The notes: generated by a model not told the origin, from the letters alone. A stretch of 60,000 bases of DNA from Cristatella mucedo (GCA_009760855.2 WPIO01000009.1:5230501-5290500), one strand, 5' to 3'. Numbered from the stretch's first letter, positions 38,643 to 52,399 are shown. Numbers and translations: made by a program.

Positions 38643-39856
38643 TCACATTCTTGGTTCCAATACCTCTTAATTTTTCCCGATGTCTTGGCGGTCCCAGCAT
38701 GAGTAATTCGTTTAGCCATAAGCTGGTCGTCCACTAACCGGTCAGCTTTCAGACGCCCACTCGTAGGGCAGACATAGGGCCAGTTTCAGGACGCCCACTC
38801 AGATATCCATAATTTAAAGTGCGGGAAATTCGGGCCCAACGCAGCCGGAGCTGCGATTAAAAAGCCATCTACTCTACCCATGCTTAATGCGGTTATCGGT
38901 CAGATTCTAAGCCAAGTAAAATGAACCGAAACCCCAGTGAAAGTCCACCGTTCCTCGCCAGAAAATCAATGCCGACTAAGTGTTGGCTACGTCATGGCTG
39001 ATCACAGCCGGATATTCAAAAATAGCTCAAGTCTGGAGGAGCGTCAGATTCGTGAACCGGTGGTCAGTCAGTAGCTCAAGCTCTGCTAACACAGCCAGGG
39101 CCTCGACTTTGACTCGCTGGCTTTCGCGCCCGCCCCCCTGCGTAGAATCAATTCCGAACCTGCAAGAGGACAATTAGCATAATCTCTCGTCGCTGGCTTA
39201 GCAAGACTTGTCTATGTGACCATACATCAAAGATAGCAAAAGAAGTTCATCTGCATTGGCATGGATGGCAGGAACTGATGCTCGAGCATTAGGGCCAGGT
39301 TGTTCAGGTCAGGCTAGAAGCCCTGCTCATACTCGACAGCCATCCGCGAAGCTGCTGCTGCTGCCTCAGCCGTGCCGTGCCGCCGCTGCTGATTTCTCAG
39401 CCTCCGAAACGGTCCGAGCCACGCCGCTGGAGCCGCGCCTGCCCCACCCTGGACTGGCTTGTGCCGTCGCCGCAAGAGCCAGTCGTATCGTATCGTTCAA
39501 ATGTCGGTACTGGCCGCAGCAGCAGCCAAGCACGAGTTCTCGAAGGAGGCGTCAGCAGTAAGGCAAAGCAAAGTAAAGTGACGATTAGCTGAACCAGCAG
39601 CCTTACTTGTAAGGAGGCAGGGGCGCCTTCGCGCCAAACGCCCGCTCTTGGAGTTCGCGATTGTCGCGGATTGTCTGCATGACAGGTCAGACGTGACGGT
39701 CGACATCAACGCCGATCGCCGATCAGCTCGTTTGGCGTAGTTTTCGCGCCTCCACAGGCGGCCGCCAGTTTTCGGAGGTCGTCGCATTTCTTCATGTCTG
39801 CCTTCTCGCTAAGGCTTGCTTTTCATATTGCTGCGGCGTCTAAACCTTCTGAGTCT
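38643..39856. other. Spacer without recognised feature
   Basis: Moderate composition, GC-richer at 39.3-39.8 kb. Short frames on both strands without motifs. Confidence 0.5.
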
Positions 39857-40005
39857 TGGCCCATGCAGGGGTGAGGTGGTCGCACTTGGCGACCCAGGTC
39901 GCGGGTTCGAGTCCTGTTTGGGAGGAATCCTTTTTTACCCACTGCAAGTAATGGTGATGGCAACTAAAGCTCTTCTGTCGCCGGTAAATGAGGCAGCTAA
40001 AGCAG
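39857..40005 (+). mobile_element. SINE2, full length, diverged end
   Basis: GTGAGGTGGTCGCACTTGG, B-box GGGTTCGAGTCC, TGCAAGTAATGGTGATGGCA and CTCTTCTGTCGC follow the SINE2 order. The final AATCAGCTAG is altered. Confidence 0.75.
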
Positions 40006-41022
40006 CCTTGGCCCTCACCATTAACCCCATAAGGAAACAGCCCGCCATGTGCTCAGTGCAGAAACCAGCCATTCGCCTAGCTGGCGGCAGTAGCAACGGC
40101 TAGTCTGAAATGCCTAAGAAAAGAGTAAGTAATTTGAATAGGCGCTGAGTGAAATGCCAAAGAGAAAGCAAATTGTTCGCATCGTCATTTCGATTCGCTT
40201 AATCGCACCTCGAAGGAACGTAAAGGTCAGCTAATTCAACAACAGCCTCGTTTATGTTGCGGTAGACGAGCCTTCTGCTGCCGTCACTCGGCTGATCACG
40301 TGAGCAATGAAACCGGCTGCAGTCGTCGTACCCTGCGAAACCTGGGTCGTAAAGTTCGAGCACCTTAAGCAGAGTGAACGCAATAAGCGAATCACCAAAC
40401 GGCTGCAGTCTACCTGGCTCTGCGTGGACTCCGCAAGTTGTGTAGTCCAACGCTGTAGCCGGTGCCCGACAGAATGCTTAGTTTATCGCTGCAGCTGGTA
40501 CCTGACGCGCTGCCGAGTCTAAAGCTGCGTGTACACTGGCTAACTTTCGCAGTGGGAACATTCGAAAACAATTGTTTTGAGTGCAAGCTAGCATGGAATC
40601 TGCCTCATCTACATTGTGAGACACTTCGGGAGTGTCGAGACTAGCCCTGCTGTCTGGCTGCGGCTGGTACATTCGCTCTCACGCTGCAGCAAGAGAGCTC
40701 TCTGAAGTCGGGAGGTCATGCAGTTTCTTGTTTGGTGGCAAATATAAATGGAGCAGCTACTACCAGCTGACGTGCGTCAGCTGCCGCCTACCCAAAAGGA
40801 ACGGCTACTCGCTGCTACAATAACAGCAGCGGTGCAATTAGGAAGCGTCAGAAGAAGCAGCGAGTTGTGCTATAGCAAAATGTAAAATACGAGACATTTA
40901 TAAAAGCATATGGCACTTAGTTTGCGGGCCACGTTTCCAAATTTACCGTAGGTGAAAGCTACCACAGTCTGGAATATCAATTTAGAATATCAAGGAGTGT
41001 GGTATCCCAATCTATCTAATAA
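40006..41022. other. Spacer without recognised feature
   Basis: Moderate composition; overlapping short frames without motifs. Confidence 0.5.
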
Positions 41023-42665
41023 AAACAATAATAATAATGCACTTGATAAAGCGCCCTCAGAGAACTTAATCTCTTTCTAGGCGCTTTACATTGGCTGCAA
41101 AGTGAAATGCAATTGAATGGTAAGTAAAATCATGCTTGAAAAACAAGCAAAATGAATAACATGGTTAGGGGTGACATGCACAGGGTCAGCATGCAAATGT
41201 GGTTAGTGGCAGCATGCACAGTGTCAGCACGTATAAGCACATCAAAGACGAATCACAGGGACCCACTAAATGCTGTCCTAAATAGGTGTGTTTTTTAAGT
41301 TCCTTTTAAATGTGGTCAGGTCAGGGGATGTTCTGACGCATGTCGGGAGGGAGTTCCAGGCTTTGGGAGCATACGAACTGAATGCACGGTCTCCAAAGGA
41401 TTTAAGGTTTGTACGAGGTATTTGTAGACTGTTGGATTCCGAAAAGCAGGTGGTACGATGCTTGGCCTGATGGGGTAGTATATCTGAAAGATAGTCTGGA
41501 GCCATAGAATGAAGGGACCTGAAAGTGGACGACAAAACCTTGAAGTCAATCCGTTGTTTGACTGGTAGCCAGTGCAGGTCGGCGAGAGGTGGAGTAACGT
41601 GGCAACTGCGACGCTCACGACAGACAAGTCTAGCTGCGAGTTTTGCACAAGCTGCAATCGCCTGATCGCACATGCTGGTAGGCCAGTAAGAAGTGAGTTG
41701 CAGAAGTCGAGACGTCTTGTCACGAATGCATGGACCAACTTAGAAGTGGTATCCTTATCTAATCAAACCCGAATTTCAGCAATGTTATGTAGCTGAAAAT
41801 AGGCAGATTTGACTGTGGAGCTGATATGGTCGTCTAACGAGAGGTCGCTTTGGAATATGATACCTATATTTCGAGTTGATTCAACTGGAGATATGCTAGC
41901 AGAGCCAACTATGAGAGTCAGCCTTTCCAATCTCTGAATCACACTGGGCTTGCCCATAACTAGTAAGTTAGTTTTATCATCGTTTAGTTTTAGGAAATTT
42001 GCTGCCATCCATGTGCGGATGTCATCAATGCATGCAGCAAGTGAGTTGAGAGAATTTGAGGTGCTCGAAGGCTGGGAGGGATCAAATAAAGGTACAACTG
42101 AGAGTCATCCGCATAGAAGTGAAAGCCTAGATTGTGCTTGGCAATCACATCAGCAAGAGGGAGAGGATTAACCGTGAAAAGAACCGGACCTAGCACGGAG
42201 CCCCGAGGTACTCCATATTTCAGAGGTACTTCAGATGATCTTTGTCCATTCATGTCAATACTCTGGAGTCTCCCACTGAGATAGGACCTGAACCACTGCA
42301 GAGCAGTGCCAGTGTTGCCCAGGCGAGATGAGAGGCGCTCTAGAAGAACTTTGTGATCGATGGTATCAAAAGCTGCCGAAAATCAAGCAAAACAAGCAGA
42401 GACACTCTACCCATGTCTGCATTCCTATGTAGGTCGTTGTATACCCTATGCAATGCTGACTCTGTGGATTGATTAGCTCTAAAGCCAGACTGGAACTTAC
42501 TAGCAAGGTGTGAGGTTTTGGTATATGAGTTCAGCTGGTCCGCCACGACCCGTTTCAGTGTCTTTGATAGGAATGTTAGAAGGGAGACTGGGAGGTAGTT
42601 GCTTAAGTTCTCTTGGTCTAGTGTAGCTTTCTTGAGAAGTGGCCTGACTACACACACGGTCCTTT
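41023..42665 (-). mobile_element. LINE-A, 1.64 kb, RT catalytic core to 3' tail
   Basis: The longest copy. On the minus strand the RT motifs appear in order: VRPLLKKATLD and LTFLSKTLKRVVADQL, FQSGFRANQSTESALH, SLLVLLDF, KYGVPRGSVLGPVLF, FYADDSQLYLY, NFLKLNDDKTNLLVMGKPSV, LHWLPVKQRIDFKVLS, YAPKAWNSLPTC. The catalytic YADD is intact, but frame changes (near 42340, 41990, 41763, 41673 and within the last 400 bases) make this copy inactive. A (T)AATAATAAT tail and 3'UTR follow. The motif set and the 3' stem-loop suggest a CR1/L2-like clade; that clade call is an inference. Confidence 0.92.
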
Positions 42666-42709
42666 AATGACCAGCACGGGGTTGTCCTCAAACCTCCGGC
42701 TACTGGCTC

Positions 42710-43123
42710 TTACTGTTTACCTTCAAGCAGACCTGTAGCATCGTCCTTAAGGTGCTCGATGATTTGTCCAGCCGATTCTTCTTTCGTTAGCTTTGGCCAG
42801 GCAGCCGCCTCATTAGCCATGCGACTGCGTGAGTTACACCTATCTCTACTTTGCTGTGCCATCAGATGCCGCTCCGCCGATGATTTCCGTAGCAGACCGT
42901 TTATGCGAACGGCGTCGAGCTGGCATGAAATGCCACAAAGTGCTTGGCCATAACTTTCAGCCAGATCGAGCGGCCCTGGCCTAACACACTGCTTAGCAGT
43001 CGGTATGCTAGCAGCCTCGTTCCACGGATCGGCGCTGCCGATCGGTGGCTCCTGATGCAGCTTCGCCTTCCTTTTTCGTCCAGCTGCAGCAGGCAGTAAT
43101 GCTTTCGCTCTGTGGACTGACAC
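42710..43123 (-). CDS. Unassigned 137-codon open frame
   Basis: The protein reads like a charged helical sequence (for example LTKEESAGQIIEHLKDD near the C-terminus) and is longer than expected by chance at this composition, but I recognise no family. It ends just before the 5' truncation point of the LINE-A copy on the same strand, so it could be target-site sequence, an exon piece or chance. Confidence 0.2.
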   Translation of the reverse strand: MSVHRAKALLPAAAGRKRKAKLHQEPPIGSADPWNEAASIPTAKQCVRPGPLDLAESYGQALCGISCQLDAVRINGLLRKSSAERHLMAQQSRDRCNSRSRMANEAAAWPKLTKEESAGQIIEHLKDDATGLLEGKQ

Positions 43124-43212
43124 AATGGCGCATTATGCGTCAATTGCAAGCGCCGTGCTGCGCTCCTCAAATGATTCTCCGGTGCCCGGGCAGCTCTCTG
43201 GCTGGACAGCCT

Positions 43213-43253
43213 GCCGCTGCTGCTGCCGCCGCCGCCGCCGCCGCCGCCGCTGC
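43213..43253. repeat. (GCC)n/(GCT)n microsatellite
   Basis: About nine GCC units with GCT units on both sides; gives poly-Ala or poly-Gly frames. Confidence 0.93.
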
Positions 43254-43918
43254 TTCTGCAGTACAAATCCTCCCCCCGGCCTAGATGGGAAAGCTGGCGA
43301 TCGGCGTCTGCGTGGCGTTCTGACAATTGAGGAGATCTCTTTTTTCTTGAAATGAAAAAATGTTCAGACCGCTAGCAGTTTCGTACGTACAACGGTGCAA
43401 TCTCGAAGGGCCGAAGTGAAAAGTCTTCAGATTTGCCCCTCAATGCAAATGCACTGCTCAGCCGTGTCTAGACAACGTGGCGCGCCTGCATTCGCTGCTT
43501 TTTTCGCTGCAGAGTCACACACACTCAGAAACTTGAGCTATCCAGCCGGCAGTATTTATGCAGCTATATATAACACACCTACCAAATGTCACACTGGCTC
43601 TCGAACTTCGTCACTGAGAAATTCAAAAAGATTTGCGGTTGGAGTGCTGTCAATTAAAGTGCAGCTTGCTAGCGCTGACATTAGCTCACTCACCGCTCAT
43701 CAGAATGCTGTGAAATGTCGACCGCCGGCCGTTACTAAGGTTCGTATACCTTAGTAGGCACTGCTTCTGCCGAGCCAGCTACAAATAGCCTAGCATGCAA
43801 GCCACTTAGTCGGCGTGGCGTAGTTATTGGACGACCTCTTAAATTCCGCCCGCTAAATGTCCTCTCACTAAAAACGAAGGGGTTACTTATCTGCGACCAG
43901 CTTTTCCATGAGAAGCTG

Positions 43919-44078
43919 GGCCGTGGCAGCCCAGGAGGTAAGGTGCTTGCTCTTCACGACAGACGTTGTGGGTTCGAATCCTGCACTTGGGCGATTCTAT
44001 ATTTCCAACTGCAAGCGCTGGTGACAGCCGATTGGGCTCTTCTGCCACTATAACAACGAGGCTGTGAAATCAGCTAAG
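43919..44078 (+). mobile_element. SINE2, full length
   Basis: Head GGAGGTAAGGTGCTTGCTC with B-box GGGTTCGAATCC, body CTGCAAGCGCTGGTGACAGC and 3' end GAGGCTGTGAAATCAGCTAA. Well preserved. Confidence 0.88.
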
Positions 44079-44094
44079 ATTTATTTCAGATGCA

Positions 44095-44665
44095 TTTATG
44101 CTGACCAAGACACGGATGACGCCCTGCTCTAGTGGCTGTCTATATGAGACCACTCCATCCGGATTTTCATTATTTCAGCTCACGTGGTCTTACAAAGTTG
44201 GTGACTGGGTTACTATTAATGTTCGTGAATAATTTGGCTTTGAAAAAATGCGATTTTTCGCATGGGCCATCGTTTGAATCAGTGACTATCAGGTCCTCAT
44301 CAAGGACCGTGCTTCTGACTGTTGTAATCTACCGACCTCCTTCTGGCTGTCTAACCTTGTTTATAGAGAGGTTTTTGGAGCTTCTCAGGAAAATATTTTT
44401 GTGTGTGAAAAGCAGTTACTGTAAGCTGTAGGCTTCAAGATTCACGTTTATAACCCCAGCAACACCTATGTCCGCTCATTTCTCGACTATCAAGAAAAAT
44501 TCAGTTTGGTCCAACATGTTAATCATGCGACTCAAGTCGGTGGCCATATTCAGGATCTTGTAAACACAAAGGAAGTTTGCCCTATTGACCTTTTTAAGTG
44601 CCCGCTGACCATCTCTGATCACTGTTCTGTCTCGTTTACTACTCCGGCTCGTTGTACGTGCAGGG
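44095..44665 (+). mobile_element. LINE endonuclease (EEP) domain fragment
   Basis: Plus-strand frames give LLMFVNNLALKKCDFSHG, VVIYRPPSGCLTLFIERF and, after a frame break, HVNHATQVGGHIQDLVN and TISDHCSVSFT. These are the middle and end of an AP-type endonuclease as found in LINE ORF2, including the YRPPS and SDH motifs. The catalytic N-terminal part is missing. It lies in the same orientation as the LINE-A RT piece 240 bases further on and may be the 5' part of the same element. Confidence 0.8.
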
Positions 44666-44679
44666 TAACGTTGAGTTGC

Positions 44680-44760
44680 TTAAGTCGCTTTCGGGCTCCG
44701 CGACAGCCATGCCGTCTTTGTAGCTTTGTGGAGTTACAAACGGAGATACGTACAACATGG
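44680..44760 (+). mobile_element. LINE-B terminal fragment
   Basis: CTTTGTGGAGTTACAAACGG and AGATACGT, the LINE-B terminus, between the endonuclease piece and the RT piece of a LINE-A. Confidence 0.65.
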
Positions 44761-44904
44761 TGAAGTATTGGTAATGTCGTAGTTAATTGGCCGCCATCTT
44801 TATGAGCTCTGGTGTAATGCTTTGTGTGGAAACTTTCGCTTGTGTAATACGTTTTTAAAATCTAACCACCATTCTTCTTGTTTTAAAAAGCACCAGCATT
44901 TTTC

Positions 44905-45790
44905 GCGCTCACAATTGGCTCTGCCAGCATATCTCCTGTTGAATCTGCACGAAATCTAGGTGTCATGTTCCAAGGTGACCTTTCATTGGACGCCCTCATC
45001 AGCTGCACAGTCAAGATTGCCTACTTTCACTGCGTAGCATTGCTAAAATTTGGGCTTGCTTAGACAGGGATACTACGTTGAAACGGGTCCATGCATTTGG
45101 GACATCCCGTCTTGACTTCTGCAACTCACTGCTTGCTGGTCTACAGCTTGTGCAGCGAGGCCCTTACAGCTGGTGCAAAACTCTGCTGCTAGGGTTGTCT
45201 GCCGTGAGCGTAGCTGTTGCCACATCTCACCACTTTTCGCCGACCTGAACTGACTACCAGTCAAGAAACGGATCGATTTCAAGGTTTTGTCACTCACTTT
45301 CAGGTCCCTTTATTCTTTGGCTCCAGCCTACCTATCAGATCTACTCCCCCACGAGGCTAAGCAGCGTACCACCCACTTTTCGGGATGTAACTGTTTACCT
45401 TTACCTCGTACATACCTCAAATCCTTTGGAGATCGTGCCTTTATTTCGTATGTTCCCAAAGCTAGAACTCACTCCCGACTTACGTCATGACATCTCCAGA
45501 CTTGACCATATTTAAAAAGAAACTAAAAATGCACCTAGCTATCACATCATTAAGTGGGTCCCCGTGAATCGTCCTTTACGTGATTATGCGTTCTGTCACT
45601 GTGCATGCTGCCACTAACGATACTTGCAGGCTGAGCCTGTGCATGTCACCCCCAACAATGTTATTCATGTTGCTCATTGAGCATGCTACTACTAACCATT
45701 CGACCGTGCTTCCCTTGCAGCAAATGTAAAGCGCCTGGAAAGAGATTGAGTTTTCTGAGTGCACTTTATAAAATTTATTAATATTACTTC
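44905..45790 (+). mobile_element. LINE-A RT C-terminus, 3'UTR and tail
   Basis: In broken frames: GSASISPVES-type start, TVKIAYFH, CVALLKFGL, RLDFCNSLLAGL, LTFRSLYSLAPAYLSDLLPH and FGDRAFISYVPKA, then the 3'UTR, CAAATGTAAAGCGCCTGG and a weak tail. More diverged than the 41-kb copy. Confidence 0.85.
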
Positions 45791-45825
45791 TTATTTGTTC
45801 GCACAAAATGCTAAAATCTGTGAGC

Positions 45826-45978
45826 AGCCCCTTAGCCCAGGTGTAAGGTAATCGCACTTTACTAGATAGATCGTGGGTTGGTGTGCTGCAGCAGGCAATC
45901 TTTTATTCTCCACTTCAAGTGGTGGTGATAGCCGTTAAGAATTTTCTGCTGCTATATAACCGAAGCCATTAAATTATC
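45826..45978 (+). mobile_element. SINE2, diverged
   Basis: TAGCCCAGGTGTAAGGTAAT, CAAGTGGTGGTGATAGCCGT, TTCTGCTGCTATATAACCGA. The B-box is damaged (GTGGGTTGGTGTGC). Confidence 0.78.
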
Positions 45979-46317
45979 TTCTCATTTTTAGTTACTTAAT
46001 TTACAGTGCCTATAATCATACTCAGCTGCCACTGGTGTTTGTACGGCTGCTACCTAAACTTGCCTCAATTAAAGACAGATCTTCTAATTATTGGCTGGAA
46101 AGCTTCACATCTCGGTCCTAGGGTTTTTATGACAATAGTATTTGATGCAATAAAACAGCTTTCAGAGGCAGTTTTCAATCTTGATGTCGCATTTTATAGC
46201 GAATGCTGGTTAGTTAAATGTTCGAGAAGCCTGGGACATACAGAAAAGCTGAGGCCCAGCTCATTGCGATAAAAGCTGAAAGCAATGAATGAATAAATAT
46301 ACAAATAAATAAATATT

Positions 46318-46467
46318 TAGCTGATTTAACAGCTTCATCTGTATAGCATCAGAAGAACCCTAAGGCATCACCACTTGCAGATGGAAATATAAAGAATCGC
46401 CCTCTGCAAGATTTGAACCCACGACATTGGTCGTGAAGAACGAACACCTTACCTCGTGGGCTATCAC
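46318..46467 (-). mobile_element. SINE2, inverted
   Basis: Begins TAGCTGATTTAACAGCTTC, then GGCATCACCACTTGCAGATG, B-box complement GATTTGAACCC, and a head ending CTTACCTCGTGGGCTA. It faces the SINE2 copy 340 bases to its left. Confidence 0.8.
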
Positions 46468-47135
46468 AGCACAAATATAACAAAGATATACTCCAGCTGC
46501 TACGAGAAGTTCCCCTGACAATCCTTGGTAGAAATATACGTTAGAGCCTGACGATGTATCGAAGCCGCAAGTCGAAACCTTCCGTAGACGTTAAATTAGT
46601 GTTCTTTCATCATCTGAAGGCTGAGGGATTCCAAAATTGAAAAAAGCAGGGAACCAATCTCATGATAGTTAATCCTGGTTAACGCAGCTACCAGAGATTA
46701 CTAGCAGTTCCTGAGTTATAATCATTAGGAACCGGATTCGTGACAGTCAAAGGCTGCGTAGATATTATAAAAAGGTGGTCTGAACTGTAAATCAATTAGT
46801 TGTACTTCATGCCTCGTTCCAAATACAGTCATACAAGTTGCATAACCTAGTTCTTGAGATGTGGAAGCTAAGTTATTATTTCCCTAGAACGCACCTACTC
46901 GCATTGGGGCTGCTGCCACCACCTATGAGCGGTGTTTCACGACACTGGTTTCACCAGCAATCGTTCACTCGGCATCGAGATCTAACACCAGTTACGAACG
47001 TTGCATTTGCGGAAAATATTGCAGTTCCGACGCTGCTAAAGTTATGTTATGCACGATCTAAAACTCCTAGTCTTCACACAGTCATTGGTGAGTAAAAAAG
47101 ATCTGTAGTAATAAAACATCATAAGAATGAGAGAT
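46468..47135. other. Spacer without recognised feature
   Basis: Moderate to AT-rich unique sequence. Confidence 0.5.
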
Positions 47136-49209
<2,074 letters not shown>

Positions 49210-49501
49210 GATCTGTCAACATTGTTTAATACTTTTAATTACCAACGCCTTCTCGAGTGGCTCTCGTCTCACCTGGGCATCGCGAAAAATGTTCTCTAAT
49301 GGTTTAGGTCCTATCTCAGTGTGTGTTACTTCGGAGCATTGATGTTAACTGGCAACAATCATCCGAATAACCACGAGAGCGTACGATCTACCTGAGGGCT
49401 CTAGCTTGGTCTGCTTCATTTTACAAATTATACTCTTCCTCTTGCTTGCGGGATCACCAAGCAATATCACTTGAACGCCGATGACACAGAGCTGTTCAGA
49501 T
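49210..49501 (+). mobile_element. LINE-A (host of a nested insertion), left part
   Basis: RLLEWLSSHLGIAKNVL, WFRSYLS, an altered FGALML to LPLA stretch, and YHLNADDTELFR match the LINE-A RT core; the ADD of the catalytic site is kept. It stops at TTCAGAT, where an inverted LINE-A begins. Continued at 50198. Confidence 0.85.
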
Positions 49502-50197
49502 AATAATAATAATAATAATATTGCACTTGATAAAGCGCCCTCAGAGAACCTAATCTCTTTCTAGGCGCTTTACATTTGCTGCAAAGTGATATGTAATTGA
49601 ATAGTAAGTAAAATCATGCTTGAAAAACAAACAAAATGAATAATATGGTTAGGGGTGACATGCACAGGGTCAACATGCAAATGTGGTTAGTGGCAGCATG
49701 CACAGTGTCAGCACGCACAAGCACATCAAGGACGAATCACAGGGACCCACTGAATGCTGTCCTAAATAGGTGTGTTTTTAAGTTTCTTTTAAATGTGGTC
49801 AGGTCATGGGATGTTCTGACGCAGGTCGGGAGGGAGTTCCAGGCTTTGGGAGCATACGAGCTGAATGCACGGTCTCCAAAGGATTTAAGGTTTGTACGAG
49901 GTATTTCCAGACTGTTGGATTCCGAAAAGCGGGTGGTACGATGCTTGGCCTGATGGGGTAGTATATCTGACAGATAGGCTGGAGCCATAGAATGAAGAGA
50001 CCTAAAAGTGAGCGACAAAACCTTGAAGTCAATCCGTTGCCTCACTGGTAGCCAGTGCAGGTCGGCGAGAGGTGGAGTAATGTGGCAACTGCGACGCACG
50101 ACAGACAAGTCTAGCTGCAGAGTTTTGCACCAGCTGCAATCGCCTGATCGCACATGCTGGTAGGCCAGTAAGCTGTGAGTTGCAGATGTTGCAGAGT
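49502..50197 (-). mobile_element. LINE-A inserted into another LINE-A
   Basis: AATAATAAT tail at the left edge, 3'UTR, then an almost clean RT C-terminal frame (50153-49737) reading SLEIPRTNLKSFGDRAF, APKAWNSLPTCVRT and FRTAFSGSL. Flanked by TTCAGAT at 49495-49501 and 50198-50204. The 5' end carries about 11 extra bases before the right-hand TTCAGAT. Less broken than its host, so probably younger. Confidence 0.92.
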
Positions 50198-51142
50198 TTC
50201 AGATGCTTTAATCTCTCCCAGCCTTCCTGCACGTCAAGCTCTCTTAACTCCTGGGTTGCTGACATCAGCATTTGGGTAAAAGCAAGCTTTCTAAAATTGA
50301 ATGACGATGAAGCCAACTTACTAGTTTATGGGAAAGCCTGATTTGGCTAAGAAATTGGAAAGGTTAACGTTTAAAATTGGCCATGCCAGGATATCTTTAG
50401 AATCTGCTCAAAATCTAGGCATCCTGTTCCAGAGTGAAATTTGATTAGACGATCGCATCATCTCCACAGTCAAGTCTGCCTACTTTCAGCTGCATAGCAG
50501 TGCTAAAACTCGGGCTTGCTTAGGCAGGGATACCACTTCGAAACGGGTCCGTGCATTTGTGAAATCCCGCCTCGACGTCTGCAACTACCTGCTTGTGGCC
50601 TTATCGGCCTGTGCAATCAGGCGCTTGTAGTTGGTACACAACTCTGCTGCTAGGCTTGTCTGTCGAGAGCGTCACAGTAGCCACATCACACCACTTCTCG
50701 CCGTCGTGCACTGGCTCCCAATCAAGCAGCATATCAACCTCGATATTTTGTCTCTCATCTTTGGTCTGGTCATTCTCTGGCTCTAGCACACCTATATGAA
50801 TTTTCCTCCCGACTAGACGTCGTACCACACATTCTCCGACTCAAATTGCATAGCTGTCCCTCAAACCAGTCTCAAATTTTGTTTGGAGATCGTGCCTTTA
50901 CTTCGAATGCTCCCAAAGTATATAATCCACTCCCAACTGAGGTCACGACACCCCCAGTCTTGAAGATATTTTTAAAAAGCTAAAAAGGCACCTGTTCACC
51001 AGTGAATTTGTTAGGTCCTTGCGATGTGTTCTTTGTGGAAAAAATACCACCACTAACCATTTAATACATGCCAACGCTGTGCATATTAACGCTTACTATA
51101 TCGTGGATACTGACACTGTATGATGACACTAACCATATGGCA
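50198..51142 (+). mobile_element. LINE-A (host), right part
   Basis: The frame of the left part resumes after TTCAGAT: CFNLSQPSCTSSSLNS, then ASFLKLNDDEANLLVYGKA. Later, in several frames, the C-terminal RT segments and the 3'UTR follow (CCACTAACCATTTAATACAT, then GATGACACTAACCATATGG). Many frame breaks. Confidence 0.85.
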
Positions 51143-51261
51143 AGTGGAGGATCCACTGGAGGGATTCGCTGGCAGTGCGGCGGACTGCCGCCTGAGCCGC
51201 CCCCTACTCCAATACTCCCACCCCGACCGGCACCGTCGACAAAATTATGTCCTAATTCCAT

Positions 51262-51785
51262 TCGTTGAGCATCTCAAAAGCTCTAGTCGAAAAGAGGCTG
51301 CGATATTTTTTTGCCAAAAGCTTTTCTCAATTGCTGGTCTTGCCGCCTTCGGCCATCTCGTGCCCTCGGGTCCTGCATGGACGACGAATTAGCCGTCCTG
51401 CATTCCTCCGCGTAAATACCGTTGGCAGCATGAGCTTTTTCTCTGCAGAGTCCTAGACTACTGAACTCACTTCGAAGCTTCTTGCCTTCGAAACATTAGC
51501 TCATCCACTCACTCTCCTACTGCTTGCTGGGGCACATCCTTTTCAGCCGTCCTGAGCTGCTACTTCTGTGCTACTCACTACCTCAGCTGTCTTACTGATT
51601 CAGAGCCACGCGTCTCACTTTCTCTGTATTGCGCGTGAGATGAAGTCTGCTGGCTACCAAACTCGCATCGAAACCCTCTTAGGCTGTGAGTGCTCTACAT
51701 AAAAACTGTCCTGCATAACACCCACATTGTGTGTGTGTGTGCGACATTGTGCAGTTACAGACGGAGATACATTCCTATACGTTTC
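51262..51785 (+). mobile_element. LINE-B, longest copy, RT end plus 3'UTR
   Basis: LVEKRLRYFFAKSFSQ, RVLHGRRISRPAFLRVN and SPRLLNSL (a different frame from the others) precede the 3' end CCGTCCTGAGCTGCTACTTC to CAGTTACAGACGGAGATACA. The RT piece suggests the usual non-LTR C-terminal domain. A GTGTGTGTGTG insertion lies near the end. Confidence 0.75.
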
Positions 51786-51837
51786 ACGAAAATCTTGATA
51801 GTCTTACCTCTAGATGAAAATCCGGGCTCTGCCGCTG

Positions 51838-51930
51838 CAAGTGATTATGCTTCTTTTACAGCGAATGTAGAGTGCGCATAGAGAGGTTAAGTTATCTAAT
51901 GGCGCTATGCAACTCATTATTGTTGCTATC
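51838..51930 (+). mobile_element. LINE-A tail, possibly of the same host element
   Basis: TTTTACAGCGAATGTAGAGT and TAGAGAGGTTAAG then GGCGCTATGCAACTCATTAT. It may be the missing 3' end of the LINE-A at 49210-51142, displaced by the LINE-B. Confidence 0.5.
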
Positions 51931-52399
51931 GTTAGTAACATTACTAACCTAGGGTCATTCAAACCCAAGGCCCCAGTGTCTTCCTTTGTGCTTGCGACAT
52001 CTGGTCCAAGCAATACATTGGTGTGCTTGTATATGCCTTGATAAGCATGCTACGTTGCATGCAATCAACCCTTGGTTATACATTTTTTCGTCGAGTTGTA
52101 AAGGGTCTAGATGGAGATTTGATTCGCACAGGGCGCCAGACGAGCTTAGTATTAATTAACTCCCGAATTAACCTCGCTATTTTCCTATTGACACCAGCGC
52201 CCGACTGTAGAAAGTGCGAACGTAAAACGTGCGAATACTTGATTGAAATGGACACATTTCGCTTCGCTCACTTTCCTGCACTATTTTACCTTCATGTCCG
52301 TTATTCTACTGTACCTCCTATCACCTCCTTGCACAGGTAAATGTGCTTGAACATCCGGGGCTCTGTCGCTGGTGCCACTGACAGAGCCAGGGATTTTCG
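51931..52399. other. Spacer without recognised feature
   Basis: A weak tail-like GTAAAGGGTCTAGATGGAGA lies at about 52098. The rest is unassigned. Confidence 0.4.

Larger units (their letters stand above)
42666..43918. other. Spacer with GC-rich part
   Basis: Holds the minus-strand frame described separately (42710-43123) and a GCC run. From 43330 it is moderate composition with nothing recognised. Confidence 0.45.

Noticed and set aside
41023-42665. Active LINE
   Set aside because: Catalytic YADD is present, but the reading frame is broken at several points and the 5' part is missing.
43919-44078. Functional tRNA gene
   Set aside because: The B-box is good, but the tRNA-like head continues into a SINE body and 3' end shared with other copies.
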